Assembly (NCBI RefSeq): GCF_034521165.1
Contig: NZ_JAXHMV010000002.1
Coordinates: 248,001-312,000, forward strand
From: Thiohalophilus sp.
GTDB lineage: Bacteria; Pseudomonadota; Gammaproteobacteria; UBA6429; Thiohalophilaceae
DNA: 64,000 nucleotides
Direction: 5' to 3'
Under the pieces are notes generated by a model, which saw only the letters and a list, made by a program, of their open reading frames with translations, was not told the origin of the DNA and ran no database searches. Made by a program: the position numbers and the translations under genes. Of the stretch, positions 28,933-37,866 are shown in pieces. Within the stretch, counting starts at the first letter, position 1, and each line of letters starts with the position of its first letter.

Positions 28933-29376
28933 ATGTACAAACACATCCTGGTTGCCATCGACGGTAGCGAAACAGCGCAACATGCCCTCAAAGCCGCAAT
29001 CCGGCTCGCCAAAGTGCAGCAATCAGAATTGCTGATTGTGCATGTCATCAATGAAATCAGCATGAGCTTGCCCGAGGGGGGCTATGTCCCCGATATACAA
29101 GAAGCGTTCCGCGAGTCCGGGCGCGAGATCCTGAGACAGGCCGAGTCGGACGCCCGCGAGGACGGTGTGACAGCCGAGACAATACTGCTCGAGATCGATA
29201 AATTCGGTCAAAATGCCGCCGATATGATCGTGACCGAAGCAGATAACCGGGGAGCCGACCTTATTGTGATCGGCAGCCACGGACGACGCGGTATTCGCCG
29301 CCTGTTACTGGGCAGCATCGCCGAGAGTGTGATGCGCATCGCATCCAGTCCGGTACTGTTGATTCGCGGCGAATAA
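28933..29376 (+). CDS. Universal stress protein UspA family
   Basis: A 147-residue protein from the ATG at 28933, which has GGAG 8 nt upstream; an earlier in-frame start adds unlikely sequence. It has the Usp fold: YKHILVAIDGSETAQHALKAA at the start (split motif), then the ATP-binding motif GSHGRRGIRRLLLGSIAESVMR and the end VLLIRGE. ATP-binding Usp proteins respond to energy or redox stress. Confidence 0.93.
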   Translation: MYKHILVAIDGSETAQHALKAAIRLAKVQQSELLIVHVINEISMSLPEGGYVPDIQEAFRESGREILRQAESDAREDGVTAETILLEIDKFGQNAADMIVTEADNRGADLIVIGSHGRRGIRRLLLGSIAESVMRIASSPVLLIRGE

Positions 29377-29823
29377 ACCCAAACGGGCTTTGCCGTTTAT
29401 TGAAAGAATCGCCGTAAAAAAAACGTTTTCTCTGAAATTAGCAACAATTTTTCTGTGACCCGGTTTTGATCTTTTTTTACTTTATGAACTTCAACCGGCA
29501 AAAATCATGGCCTGTTGCTGTTGCCGTTCTCTTCCCTTCCCTTTCCAGCACCAACAAAACCATCATGGGGTTTTGATCCTGATTCAGTGGCAGTTACGCC
29601 TGTCCAGAATTACACAGGATCAAAGCGCAGTGTTTTATTCAAATATCAGCAAGAACAAAGCGCTTTCCCTGCTTTTTATGACTACGGTTTTGGAGACAAT
29701 ACTCCGTCAGACCCGGCTTGCCCTAACAGAGTCTGACGGCTAGATTGAACACATTAGCACCCGAATAGCTCATCGAGCTTCGGGACGGGCTAATCACAAT
29801 CCAATCCCGCAAGGAGGAGCGTC
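29377..29823. promoter_or_regulatory. Long leader upstream of rpfF, with hairpin 29704-29739
   Basis: No gene is supported here, although two overlapping frames occur. The stem CCGTCAGAC (29704-29712) with GTCTGACGG (29731-29739) is perfect over 9 bp with an 18-nt loop. Just before it lies GGAG-ACAATA-CTCC. The rpfF ribosome site is a strong AAGGAGGAG. GGA-rich leaders can be CsrA targets, and csrA lies nearby, but this is inference. An element at 29421-29463 is shared with 34051-34090 and 41392-41435. Confidence 0.4.
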
Positions 29824-30756
29824 ATGACTGCCTTTTATAGTAATAATTCACTGCCATTTGAAACCCCGGACTACCAGCAGCTTTTGAGCTGTTACGACGC
29901 CGAGCGTACCGCGCTCTGGTGTTACCTGAACCCAAGTCCTCGTCCATCATTTAACCTGGCTCTGCTGACCGAAATTGGCGACTTGCAAAACAGAGTCGCC
30001 ACCTATATGAATTCAGGCAACATCACCGAACCAATCCATTATTTTGTGTTCGCCTCCGCGACGCGCGGTGTTTTCAACCTGGGTGGCGATGTCGACCTGT
30101 TTATTCAGCTGATAAACACAGCCGACCGGGATGCACTGTACGACTATGCGCGTCTGTGCATTGATGAGGTCTATGCAAATGCCACCGGGTTTGGCGTCCC
30201 TGATCTCACCACCATTTCGCTGATACAGGGTTCGGCCCTGGGTGGTGGCTTTGAGTGTGCTCTTTCGTGTAATCACGTGATTGCCGAAGAGGATTCGCAG
30301 ATGGGATTTCCGGAAATTTTATTCAATCTGTTTCCGGGCATGGGAGCGCTGAGTTTGCTTTCGCGTAAAATCGGTCTGTCACAGGCCGAGCGCCTGGTTC
30401 AGGATGGCAAAATGCACAGTGCCAGGGCGTTGTGTGAAATGGGTGTGATCGATGAGCTGGCGGCCGATGGCGAAGGAACACAGGCAGTCAACCAGTTCAT
30501 TCGCCAGCACCAGCGCGCCTCAAACGGCCGTCTGGCCATTCGGCAGGCAAGCCAGCGTATTGCACCGGTGACCCATGAGGAGCTGATGGATATCGTCGAG
30601 TTCTGGGTGGATGCCGCATTACGCCTGACATCGCGGGACCTGCGCATGATGTCCAGGATTGTGGCTGCCCAGAATCGCCTCGAGGCCAACGAGGCGGTAC
30701 CCGCTGCAAGACAGCGGCCTGAGCAGGCCAATGTCCTGGAGCTGGTACGCGCCTGA
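29824..30756 (+). CDS. rpfF: DSF synthase RpfF (crotonase family)
   Basis: A 310-residue enoyl-CoA-hydratase-fold enzyme that makes diffusible signal factor, a cis-2-unsaturated fatty acid, from acyl-ACP. RpfF hallmarks are visible: FNLGGDVDLF (oxyanion region), ALGGGFECALSCNHVIAEE, and MGFPEILFNLFPGMGALSLLSRKIG. The two catalytic glutamates in GGGFE and FPEIL are kept. Length slightly exceeds the 289 residues of the Xanthomonas enzyme. The convergent neighbour is an RpfC-type kinase, which confirms the pathway. Confidence 0.93.
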   Translation: MTAFYSNNSLPFETPDYQQLLSCYDAERTALWCYLNPSPRPSFNLALLTEIGDLQNRVATYMNSGNITEPIHYFVFASATRGVFNLGGDVDLFIQLINTADRDALYDYARLCIDEVYANATGFGVPDLTTISLIQGSALGGGFECALSCNHVIAEEDSQMGFPEILFNLFPGMGALSLLSRKIGLSQAERLVQDGKMHSARALCEMGVIDELAADGEGTQAVNQFIRQHQRASNGRLAIRQASQRIAPVTHEELMDIVEFWVDAALRLTSRDLRMMSRIVAAQNRLEANEAVPAARQRPEQANVLELVRA

Positions 30757-30784
30757 GATCACCAACGTCTGGAAATTGTGCTGA

Positions 30785-30825
30785 CCACAGGGGGATCAGG
30801 CCGATTTATCCTGATCCCTTTGTGG
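30785..30825. terminator. Long hairpin shared by rpfF and rpfC ends
   Basis: CCACAGGGGGATCAGG (30785-30800) pairs with CCTGATCCCTTTGTGG (30810-30825) over 16 bp; the only two differences become G:U pairs in the plus-strand RNA. The left arm contains the rpfC stop codon (TCA at 30796-30798 on the plus strand). There is no T tract. It could end the rpfF transcript or protect both 3' ends. Confidence 0.6.
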
Positions 30826-33366
30826 TGATCCTCCTGCGATTTGGCGCAGTGCTGAAAGTGATGTGATATAGGCATCCTGCAGTTGTGCCAGAAGTCTTGT
30901 GTGGTTGCGTTTGAAATCAACAAAATCAACCGCACCGGCAACACTGCAGGCCTGCATCAAATTGCGTGCACCTACGTTGGTCGCATTGGATTTCAAAGCA
31001 TGGACCTCGTCGCAAAATGCAGGGTGATTTTGCGCCCGGCAAGCATTGGCAATCCGTTGAAGGATTTCACTGCCTTCCCGTTCATATTCCTCGGTCATCA
31101 ATGTAAGCTCACCGGGGCTACTGCAAAGACGATCAAGTTCAGCAAGAACGGCAATATCGATTTCAGCCTGTGTTTCACCCTGTTCCGATCCGGATGAATT
31201 TCCGGCAGCGTCACTTTGAGGTTTGCACCAGGGAAGTATTTCCACCTGGGTTTCTTCCAGCAAGCGTTGAACCTCGTCCAGCAGTTGTTGTGCCGTAACC
31301 GGTTTTGCAAGATAAGCATTTGCATTAACTTCGGCACAGGCCTGCTGTGCGCTGAAACTGGCATTGGCGGTCAGTACAATCACTGGCAGCGATGATTTGG
31401 GGCGCATCATTCGATACTGTCGCAACACTTCGGTCCCATCCAGACCGGGCATATGCATATCGAGAATAGCCAGCCGGTAACCCCCGGCATGAAGTTTTTC
31501 CAGTGCCGCATCACCGGTTTCGACCGTCTCGACGTCGAAGCCGGCTTTATCAAGAATCCGGCGGGTGATCATCAGGTTGGTACGGTTATCATCTGCGATC
31601 AGAATTCGCGTACGATTACCCGTATTGTTGCGCTGCCCCCACAACCATGAGGGTACGTTCGTTAATTTTGAATTCGCATCTTCTGTTATGAAACGGCGCG
31701 GCGCGGCGTGGAGAACTGAACGCACTTGTTGCTTCGTCGGATTACGTGGCAACATGGTATTGTAGTCCCATTCAGAAAGCGATGGCGCCACATGCGGCTG
31801 ATCGCTGACAAGAACCATCAGTGCCTTGCCGGTAATAGACTGCTTGACAAGTTCTTCACAAAGCGCCTTTTCTTCCTGCTCCCTCACAATGGCCTGATCG
31901 ACCAGAATCGCATGATAGGGATTGCCAATCCGAAGCGCCCGCATAACAAAATCTGTCGACTCTGCAAGGGATTCTGAATGAACCACCCGCTCCCCGAGAA
32001 TTTGCTGATAAGCACTGACGAGTTGAGCATCTCTGGAAACCAGCAACACTTTCGCCTGATCTGACAGCATACTCTCGTCTTCAGCATCCGCTACGACAGT
32101 AAAAGGCAGTTCAAACCAGAACGTGCTACCTTCATGTTTAATACTGGTTGCACCGATTTCGCCCCCCATGAGTTCCACCAGGGTCTTGGCGATGGTGGTC
32201 CCAAGACCGGTCCCGCCATATCGCCGCGTGGTGCTGGTATCTTCCTGCGCAAAACTGTCGAAGATTTTATCCATTGCCTCCGGCGCAATTCCGATACCGG
32301 TGTCTTGTACTTCAAATCGCAACCGGGCCGTCGACCCGAGCTGTTCCTTTAATCTGACATCCAGGCGTACCGACCCTTCCTCGGTAAAACGTACGGCATT
32401 CGCCAGCAGGTTGAAAATAATTTGACGTAAATGGTGCGCATCACCGCGCAGATGGTAGGGAACATCCGGCGCGATGCGCAGCAAGAACCGCAATCGTTTC
32501 TTGGAGATGGCCGGCTGAATAATCGAAGTCGTGGTGTTCAGTAATTGATGCAAATCCAGATCGGTTTGCTCCAATGCAAGCTTGCCGGACTCAAGCCTGG
32601 AGAAGTCCAGCACATTGTTGATCTGGCGCAATGAGGCATTCACCGAATCGTCGATGACATCCAGCAACGAACGTTCTTCCGGTGATAGTCGCGGGCTATC
32701 ACGTAACATTTCGGAGGATCCCAGAATCCCGTTGAGTGGAGTGCGAAGCTCATGGCTCATGCGGGCCAGGAATTCACTCTTGGCATTACTCGCCTCTTTG
32801 ACCTTGGCGTGGGCGGCATTCAGCTGACGAATCAGATGCCCGGTATAAAGCGGCAAAACAATAATCGCCAGCATCACCCCACCGATCAGCGGAGGATGCG
32901 CTTGCCAGGTCGGTGACAGGCCAATAACAAAACTAAAACCGATGACGCTTAACACAGTACTGACAATCAGTGGCGGCACACCGAACCGAAAACCATTGCC
33001 CAGCGTAATCCATAAATAAAGAACGAAAAGGGGGATACCACTTTCGCCGTTGGTGATCATCAAAAAGCTGACTGTCCCGATGTCCGCGATGTTGGTAGTG
33101 AGACGCCGTATCCCCGGGGAGCGGCTCGAGCGCTTTATTTGCCAGGCGACGACCAGCGAAAATACAACAAAACCTGTCAGATAGGGAATCCAAACCGGTA
33201 TTACCTGCTCCAGCTTGATCGGATAGACCATTCCCGTCAGATAAACAAGAAAAATCACGCTGATGGCAATACGGACAATTGCCTGGCCCCGCTCCCGGGT
33301 GAGGATGGTGGGGTCCGCGGGATCCGGCCAGTCGGCGGAGGCTGCCCATTTATACAATTTCATCAT
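30796..33366 (-). CDS. rpfC: DSF-sensing hybrid histidine kinase RpfC
   Basis: An 856-residue membrane kinase. The first 190 residues hold about five transmembrane helices, the DSF input region of RpfC. Then come the phospho-acceptor His in FLARMSHELRTPLNG (about 205), a kinase ATPase domain (DTGIGIAPE, GGTGLGTTIAK), a pseudo-receiver-like segment, a receiver with the phospho-Asp in LAILDMHMPGLDG, and a C-terminal Hpt domain (HALKSNATNVGARNL). RpfC senses DSF and signals to RpfG; no RpfG (receiver-HD-GYP) is present here. The convergent rpfF gene ends 39 nt away. Confidence 0.92.
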   Translation of the reverse strand: MMKLYKWAASADWPDPADPTILTRERGQAIVRIAISVIFLVYLTGMVYPIKLEQVIPVWIPYLTGFVVFSLVVAWQIKRSSRSPGIRRLTTNIADIGTVSFLMITNGESGIPLFVLYLWITLGNGFRFGVPPLIVSTVLSVIGFSFVIGLSPTWQAHPPLIGGVMLAIIVLPLYTGHLIRQLNAAHAKVKEASNAKSEFLARMSHELRTPLNGILGSSEMLRDSPRLSPEERSLLDVIDDSVNASLRQINNVLDFSRLESGKLALEQTDLDLHQLLNTTTSIIQPAISKKRLRFLLRIAPDVPYHLRGDAHHLRQIIFNLLANAVRFTEEGSVRLDVRLKEQLGSTARLRFEVQDTGIGIAPEAMDKIFDSFAQEDTSTTRRYGGTGLGTTIAKTLVELMGGEIGATSIKHEGSTFWFELPFTVVADAEDESMLSDQAKVLLVSRDAQLVSAYQQILGERVVHSESLAESTDFVMRALRIGNPYHAILVDQAIVREQEEKALCEELVKQSITGKALMVLVSDQPHVAPSLSEWDYNTMLPRNPTKQQVRSVLHAAPRRFITEDANSKLTNVPSWLWGQRNNTGNRTRILIADDNRTNLMITRRILDKAGFDVETVETGDAALEKLHAGGYRLAILDMHMPGLDGTEVLRQYRMMRPKSSLPVIVLTANASFSAQQACAEVNANAYLAKPVTAQQLLDEVQRLLEETQVEILPWCKPQSDAAGNSSGSEQGETQAEIDIAVLAELDRLCSSPGELTLMTEEYEREGSEILQRIANACRAQNHPAFCDEVHALKSNATNVGARNLMQACSVAGAVDFVDFKRNHTRLLAQLQDAYITSLSALRQIAGGSPQRDQDKSA

Positions 33367-33758
33367 TACACCTCCCCACCGAGTCCTGGGTTACAGCGGT
33401 TGCCATCGACTATCAGGAGAACCTGAAATAACAGCAATGGATTTCACATAGTTGGAATAATTATGTCTTCTTTAACGAACCTTGGGAAGTTATCTTTAAA
33501 TGTATCCGATTTTTTGAATCCTGCCTGTGCCAGAGGCGGACATAAAACCGGAGAGAGAGTGGGTAAAAATAAAGCGCCACTGTACAACCACATATCATAA
33601 TTGCCTGATTTTATTGAGATTCAGAGGTTGCTAATATTGATATCAGACTATGATTTTCGTGAAATGGTATTAAACTGGTAAATTATAGTCTAAAAGGATT
33701 TCATGTTCCTTCCGCCATGAAAACCAGGGAACAGATTATGCAAACAAGGAGGCAACCG
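33367..33758. other. Intergenic region between rpfC and csrA
   Basis: About 390 nt, AT-rich, between divergent genes. A clear ribosome site (AAGGAGG, 33745-33752) serves csrA. An upstream in-frame ATG at 33717 would add 14 residues not found in CsrA. No RNA gene is evident. Confidence 0.5.
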
Positions 33759-33968
33759 ATGCTGATACTAACACGCCGTGTGGGTGAAACCCTGGTCATT
33801 GGCGACGATGTAACCGTCACCGTGCTGGGCGTCAAAGGTAACCAGGTGCGCATCGGCGTCAATGCGCCAAAGGATATCCCGGTTCATCGCGAGGAAATCT
33901 ATCAGCGCATTGAAAAGGAAACACAACAAACCGGAAGCAAGAGCGCCGAAAGCGGTACCAGGAAATAA
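33759..33968 (+). CDS. csrA: Carbon storage regulator CsrA
   Basis: A 69-residue RNA-binding protein starting at the ATG 6-7 nt after a perfect AAGGAGG. The sequence is classical: [17 protein letters not shown], then [24 protein letters not shown], with the RNA-binding R44-type residue in VHREE. CsrA binds GGA motifs in mRNA leaders and controls carbon flow, motility and biofilm. The C-terminus ([14 protein letters not shown]) is a short disordered tail. Confidence 0.98.
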   Translation: MLILTRRVGETLVIGDDVTVTVLGVKGNQVRIGVNAPKDIPVHREEIYQRIEKETQQTGSKSAESGTRK

Positions 33969-34134
33969 TTCAGCGCAAATGATTCTCAAAAAAGCAGGTA
34001 TAACACTACTCGGGCTGTGGATATGAATCATCTAAACCGGTGTCAGGGCGCAGTATTCTCTAAATATTAGTACTGACTGTTCTCTAACCGTGAGTTTCGT
34101 ATGAACGCCTGCAGCGCAAAAACAGATAGTTACA

Positions 34135-34157
34135 AATGAGAATCGTTTATTACAGCC
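34135..34157. promoter_or_regulatory. Fur-box-like 23-bp element, copy 2
   Basis: AATGAGAATCGTTTATTACA plus GCC differs from the site at 23253-23275 in one base. It lies 6 nt past the stop of the permease half on the minus strand and between convergent genes, an odd place for an operator. Confidence 0.35.
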
Positions 34158-34162
34158 TCCTT

Positions 34163-34663
34163 TTATGACAGTCGTCGCATTAATAATCCACTGATCACAG
34201 AAAAAACCAGCAAGTACGCACACAGTGTAATGGTATAAGCCAGGCCGAAGTAATGGATCATAAATGGCAGCAGCGGTAATTTGATAGCCCGGCTATAGAG
34301 GAACACCGCTGCCAGAGGCGCATACATCCCGTTTGCGCGAAGCTCATGCAGCAGAGCGTACCACGGGTAGATCGGTCCGGCGGCCAGCATCCCACTGAAA
34401 GCGGCAATCATCCAGCCTTTAACGCCCGCTTCCCTGCCAAGTTGGCGTTTAATCCATTCCGGTTTTAACAACAGATCGATTAGCAGGAGCAGGACAAACA
34501 CTATGGCCAGTACCGGCAACACCTTCCCCATCACTTTCTCGAAGTGGCCGACTGCCCTGCCAGCCGTATTGACATCGACCAGCGCGACAACACCATAGGC
34601 AGCCACCACCAGTAACAGAAACAACCAGCCGCCCAAACCCCGCTTTTTATTCACACGTTTCAT
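34163..34663 (-). CDS. Permease, second half (DUF318/ArsP-like)
   Basis: A 166-residue membrane protein with four to five helices. The segment GWMIAAFSGMLAAGPIYPWYALL carries the AAGPIYPW motif of the DUF318/ArsP_1 permeases. It begins 8 nt after the preceding gene, which looks like the other half of the same permease. These permeases are normally one chain of 300 residues or more, so a two-gene version is inferred. The substrate is not known; relatives export metalloids. Confidence 0.75.
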   Translation of the reverse strand: MKRVNKKRGLGGWLFLLLVVAAYGVVALVDVNTAGRAVGHFEKVMGKVLPVLAIVFVLLLLIDLLLKPEWIKRQLGREAGVKGWMIAAFSGMLAAGPIYPWYALLHELRANGMYAPLAAVFLYSRAIKLPLLPFMIHYFGLAYTITLCAYLLVFSVISGLLMRRLS

Positions 34664-34671
34664 CGACCGGT

Positions 34672-35127
34672 CTAATTAAAAAGTCGCAACGTGTAGACAC
34701 ACAGAAACGCGATCGCGATAGCACTTAAAAAGCAAACAATATTACGGTAGAGGGCAAAACGCATTCCCAGCATCAGCGCTTCGGCGGGAAGCTGTACCAC
34801 GCCGACTGTCACCCAGCTGACGATAAACGCTGTAACAGCGATCAGGCTCACCCCGGCCTGGCTTAATTCCCCGCCCAGCACATAGCTGGCGATCGGATGT
34901 CCCGCCGCTATACCGCCGACCGACGCGCCGACCGTGGCGTCCAGCATGGCATTACCTCCGAACAGATCGGCCGCCAGCTGTTGTGGAAACAGACTCACCG
35001 CCAGGCTGGTCAGTAGCAGCATGCCGATGATGACGGGCAGAAGATTGATAAATGCCCGGATTGTCTTCTTGAGACTGTGGCTAAAATGGTGTTCCGGCAT
35101 CTGCATTGCCTGCGTTATTCCTCTCAT
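34672..35127 (-). CDS. Permease, first half (DUF318/ArsP-like)
   Basis: About 151 residues from the ATG at 35127; a longer frame extends upstream but reads as non-coding, and an ATG seven codons downstream is another option. It has about four helices and the family signature VGASVGGIAAGHPIASYVLGGEL, matching the AAGPIYPW motif in the following gene. The two genes are 8 nt apart and surely co-expressed. Confidence 0.72.
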   Translation of the reverse strand: MRGITQAMQMPEHHFSHSLKKTIRAFINLLPVIIGMLLLTSLAVSLFPQQLAADLFGGNAMLDATVGASVGGIAAGHPIASYVLGGELSQAGVSLIAVTAFIVSWVTVGVVQLPAEALMLGMRFALYRNIVCFLSAIAIAFLCVYTLRLFN

Positions 35128-35287
35128 CAGTCTACAATTAAATTTGTCATGTTCAAAAGACAGTACGATGTTGATGATTTCGGGCAACGCTGCGCACGCG
35201 CAGAGTAAACAGCCAGGGAATTGACCACCATAATAGCCCGTATTCGAATAACGGCCTTGCATGGATAAATTCCCGGAGCCAGACAGG

Positions 35288-36289
35288 ATGACATCAATAC
35301 TGGAAAAAGGTGGCAGCACGTTCGAGGGCATCAAGCTGCTGCTGTGCGAGAACCCCTTGCCGCCGCTGGACGAGGCGATTACCGCCGCCCAGAGCGAGGT
35401 GCCGCGCAGCAATTACTATACCGAGCCCTATTCGGCGCCGCTGCGCCGTTTTATCGCCGACAGTGTCGGCGTGCCCGAGCGGCTGGTGCACATCAACGCG
35501 GGCTCGGAGCTGATCCTGCGCCAGCTGTTCGAACGGCTGGGTCAACAGGTACATCTGCTGACACCGACCTATCCGCTGTTCCCGGAGATCGCCCGGCGCT
35601 ACACCGAGACCCGCCTGCTACCGGAAAACGATTTTGCCTTCGACCTGGGGGAACTGGCGCTCCCCGACGACACCACGCTCGCGGTCATCGTCAATCCCAA
35701 CAACCCCGACGGCGGCAGCTTTGACATGGCACCCTTGCCCGATTTGCTGCGTCGTTATCCGCACACGCACTTTCTGGTCGACGAGGCCTTCATCGGCCTG
35801 GCCGGCGAGTCGGTCGCGCGGCTCGTGCCTGACTATCCCAACCTGCTGGTGACCCGCACTCTGTCCAAGGCGCACAGCCTGGCGGGGTTTCGCGTCGGCT
35901 ATGCGATCCTGCCCGAACCCCTGGCCGAGGATCTCAATACACATAACGACGCCTACCCGCTGGCGCGGCCCAGCCACGCGGCGGCGCTGGCCACCCTGCA
36001 ACACGAGGACAAGATCCGCACGCGCGTGGCGCAGTTGCGCGAGTGGACCGAGGCACTCGCCAGCGAACTGCGCGCGCTGGGCGTACGCACCTATCCGACA
36101 CAGACGTATTTCTTTCTCGCCGACTTCACACCGCACGAGGCAGACGAGCTGGCCGGCAAGCTGCGCGAACGGGGTATTTACATCAAGCCCCTGAACGATG
36201 CCGTGCTCGGCCCCGGCTTCATGCGCGTAACCACGGCACTGCCCGAGGACAATGCGCGTGTGCTGACGGCGTTGCGGGAGTTGTTATAA
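35288..36289 (+). CDS. PLP aminotransferase, HisC-like
   Basis: About 333 residues from the ATG at 35288, preceded by CCCGGAG; an ATG at 35261 is also in frame but has no ribosome site. It is a class I/II fold-type I aminotransferase close to histidinol-phosphate aminotransferase: INAGSELILRQLF, VNPNNPDGG, HFLVDEAFIG, and the PLP Lys in RTLSKAHSLAGFRVGYAI. The normal hisC partners are absent. It is followed 2 nt later by a methyltransferase, so it may belong to a small biosynthetic unit. Confidence 0.87.
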   Translation: MTSILEKGGSTFEGIKLLLCENPLPPLDEAITAAQSEVPRSNYYTEPYSAPLRRFIADSVGVPERLVHINAGSELILRQLFERLGQQVHLLTPTYPLFPEIARRYTETRLLPENDFAFDLGELALPDDTTLAVIVNPNNPDGGSFDMAPLPDLLRRYPHTHFLVDEAFIGLAGESVARLVPDYPNLLVTRTLSKAHSLAGFRVGYAILPEPLAEDLNTHNDAYPLARPSHAAALATLQHEDKIRTRVAQLREWTEALASELRALGVRTYPTQTYFFLADFTPHEADELAGKLRERGIYIKPLNDAVLGPGFMRVTTALPEDNARVLTALRELL

Positions 36290-36291
36290 CC

Positions 36292-36924
36292 ATGCCGCGC
36301 ACTGCCCCGTTTGAGACCTATCATCAGCGTTATGACGACTGGTTCGTGCGCCATGCCGCGGCCTACCATTCGGAGCTGCTGGCAGTGCGCGCCCAGTTGC
36401 CGTGCGTCGGCCTCGGCCTGTCCATCGGCGTGGGGACCGGGCGCTTCGCCGCGCCCATGGGCATCCAGATCGGCATCGACCCGGCACACGGAGTGCTGGG
36501 CTACGCGGCACAGCGCGGCATCGCCAGCGTGCAGGCGGTGGCCGAGGCGCTGCCCTTTGCGGACAACTGCTTCGATCACGCGCTGTGTGTGACCACCATC
36601 TGCTTCGTGGATGACGCCTGCGCGATGCTGCGCGAGACGTTTCGCGTCCTGCAACCTGTCGGCGTGCTGGTGATCGGTTTTATCGATCGCGACAGTGCCC
36701 TCGGCCAGCACTACCTGGCGCACCAGGCCGAAAATGTGTTCTATCACGATGCGACCTTCTTCTCCGCCGCCGAAGTGGAACAGCTGCTGTATGACAGCGG
36801 TTTTGTTGAACCGCGCTGGGTGCAGACCCTGTCGAAGACACTGGAAGAGACCCGCGAGATCGAGCCCTTGCGCAGCGGTTACGGACAGGGAGCGTTTGTC
36901 GCGGTGCGGGCCAGACGGCCGTAG
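36292..36924 (+). CDS. SAM-dependent methyltransferase, class I
   Basis: A 210-residue protein starting 2 nt after the aminotransferase stop; longer frames overlap that gene and are not used. It has the Rossmann pattern GLGLSIGVGTGRFAAPMGI, the acidic IGIDPA, the post-I motif VQAVAEALPFADNCFDHAL, and VLQPVGVLVIGFIDRDS. The substrate is unknown. It lies in a run with the aminotransferase and a ZIP transporter. Confidence 0.87.
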   Translation: MPRTAPFETYHQRYDDWFVRHAAAYHSELLAVRAQLPCVGLGLSIGVGTGRFAAPMGIQIGIDPAHGVLGYAAQRGIASVQAVAEALPFADNCFDHALCVTTICFVDDACAMLRETFRVLQPVGVLVIGFIDRDSALGQHYLAHQAENVFYHDATFFSAAEVEQLLYDSGFVEPRWVQTLSKTLEETREIEPLRSGYGQGAFVAVRARRP

Positions 36925-36948
36925 CAAACCAATAAGGATACGAGGTTT

Positions 36949-37677
36949 ATGGAGAACACCTTCTGGACGGCGTTCGGTGCCAGCGTGCTGGCGGCGGTGG
37001 TGACGGGCATTGGCATCTACACCATTCGTCATTTCGAGGCCTGGGGCCGCAGGTACAGCATCTATTTCGTGTGCTTCGCCGCCGGCGTGCTGATCTCGGT
37101 GTCCTTTTTGCACATCATCCCCAGGTCCTTCGAGCTGAGTCCCCTCGCGCCGGCGTATCTGCTCGGCGGTTTTGTGATCATGCACCTGTTCAACCGCTTC
37201 ATCACCGCCTTTGTCTGCGAGCGCGGACCGAATCCAGATTACGGCATCGGCCTGGTACCCATGGTCGGCATCGGGCTGCATTCGTTCATCGACGGCTTCG
37301 TCTATTCCATCACCTTTAGCGTCAGTATCTTTACCGGCGTGCTCGCTGCCACCGGCATGGTATTGCATGAATTTCCCGAGGGCATCATCACCTATTTATT
37401 ATTGTTGCGCGGCGGTTTCAGCGAGAAGGCCGCGCTGATCCTGGCGGTCATTGCCGCCTCGCTGTCCACGCCGCTGGGCATGCTGGTCTCCTGGCCCTAC
37501 ATCAGCCAGATCGATCAACCGCTGCTTGGCACCCTGCTCTCCCTGTCCGCCGGTGCCCTGGTCTATGTCGGTGCCACGCACCTGTTGCCACAGGCGGAGA
37601 AGGAACGGCGCAAGTCCAGCCTGTTGGCACTCGCCGCGGGGATCCTGGTGGCGGTGCTGATCGTGCTGTCAAAATAA
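36949..37677 (+). CDS. ZIP-family metal transporter
   Basis: A 242-residue protein with about eight helices. The metal site of ZIP proteins is evident in helices IV and V: GIGLHSFIDGFVYSITF and ATGMVLHEFPEGIITYLLL. These proteins import zinc or other divalent cations. It starts 24 nt after the methyltransferase and may be co-transcribed. Its N-terminus is slightly hydrophobic, with no cleavable signal. Confidence 0.9.
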   Translation: MENTFWTAFGASVLAAVVTGIGIYTIRHFEAWGRRYSIYFVCFAAGVLISVSFLHIIPRSFELSPLAPAYLLGGFVIMHLFNRFITAFVCERGPNPDYGIGLVPMVGIGLHSFIDGFVYSITFSVSIFTGVLAATGMVLHEFPEGIITYLLLLRGGFSEKAALILAVIAASLSTPLGMLVSWPYISQIDQPLLGTLLSLSAGALVYVGATHLLPQAEKERRKSSLLALAAGILVAVLIVLSK

Positions 37678-37866
37678 CCGGGACATCAGCTGATGAACCT
37701 TGTAATATTGACTATACTATCAAACAGTTGGTGCGCGATAGAATCACCGACTGTATGTGTTTTGTGATGTATAGTTTTGGTGCGAAAAGCGATTATCTCA
37801 ATTATTGTTGAGCCATTTTTCTCACCTCTCTGGCTGTGCTGTTTGAAACCCTGGAGGAATAAATAA

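Noticed and set aside
29507..29743. Small plus-strand frames before rpfF.
   Set aside because: No ribosome site; Cys/Phe/Gln-rich random composition; overlapped by hairpin sequence.
33717..33758. An upstream ATG giving CsrA 14 extra residues.
   Set aside because: CsrA always begins MLILTRR, and the perfect AAGGAGG sits just before the inner ATG.
36178..37368. A 396-codon minus-strand frame over the methyltransferase and ZIP genes.
   Set aside because: Both plus-strand genes have family motifs; the antisense frame spans two genes and has no domain.
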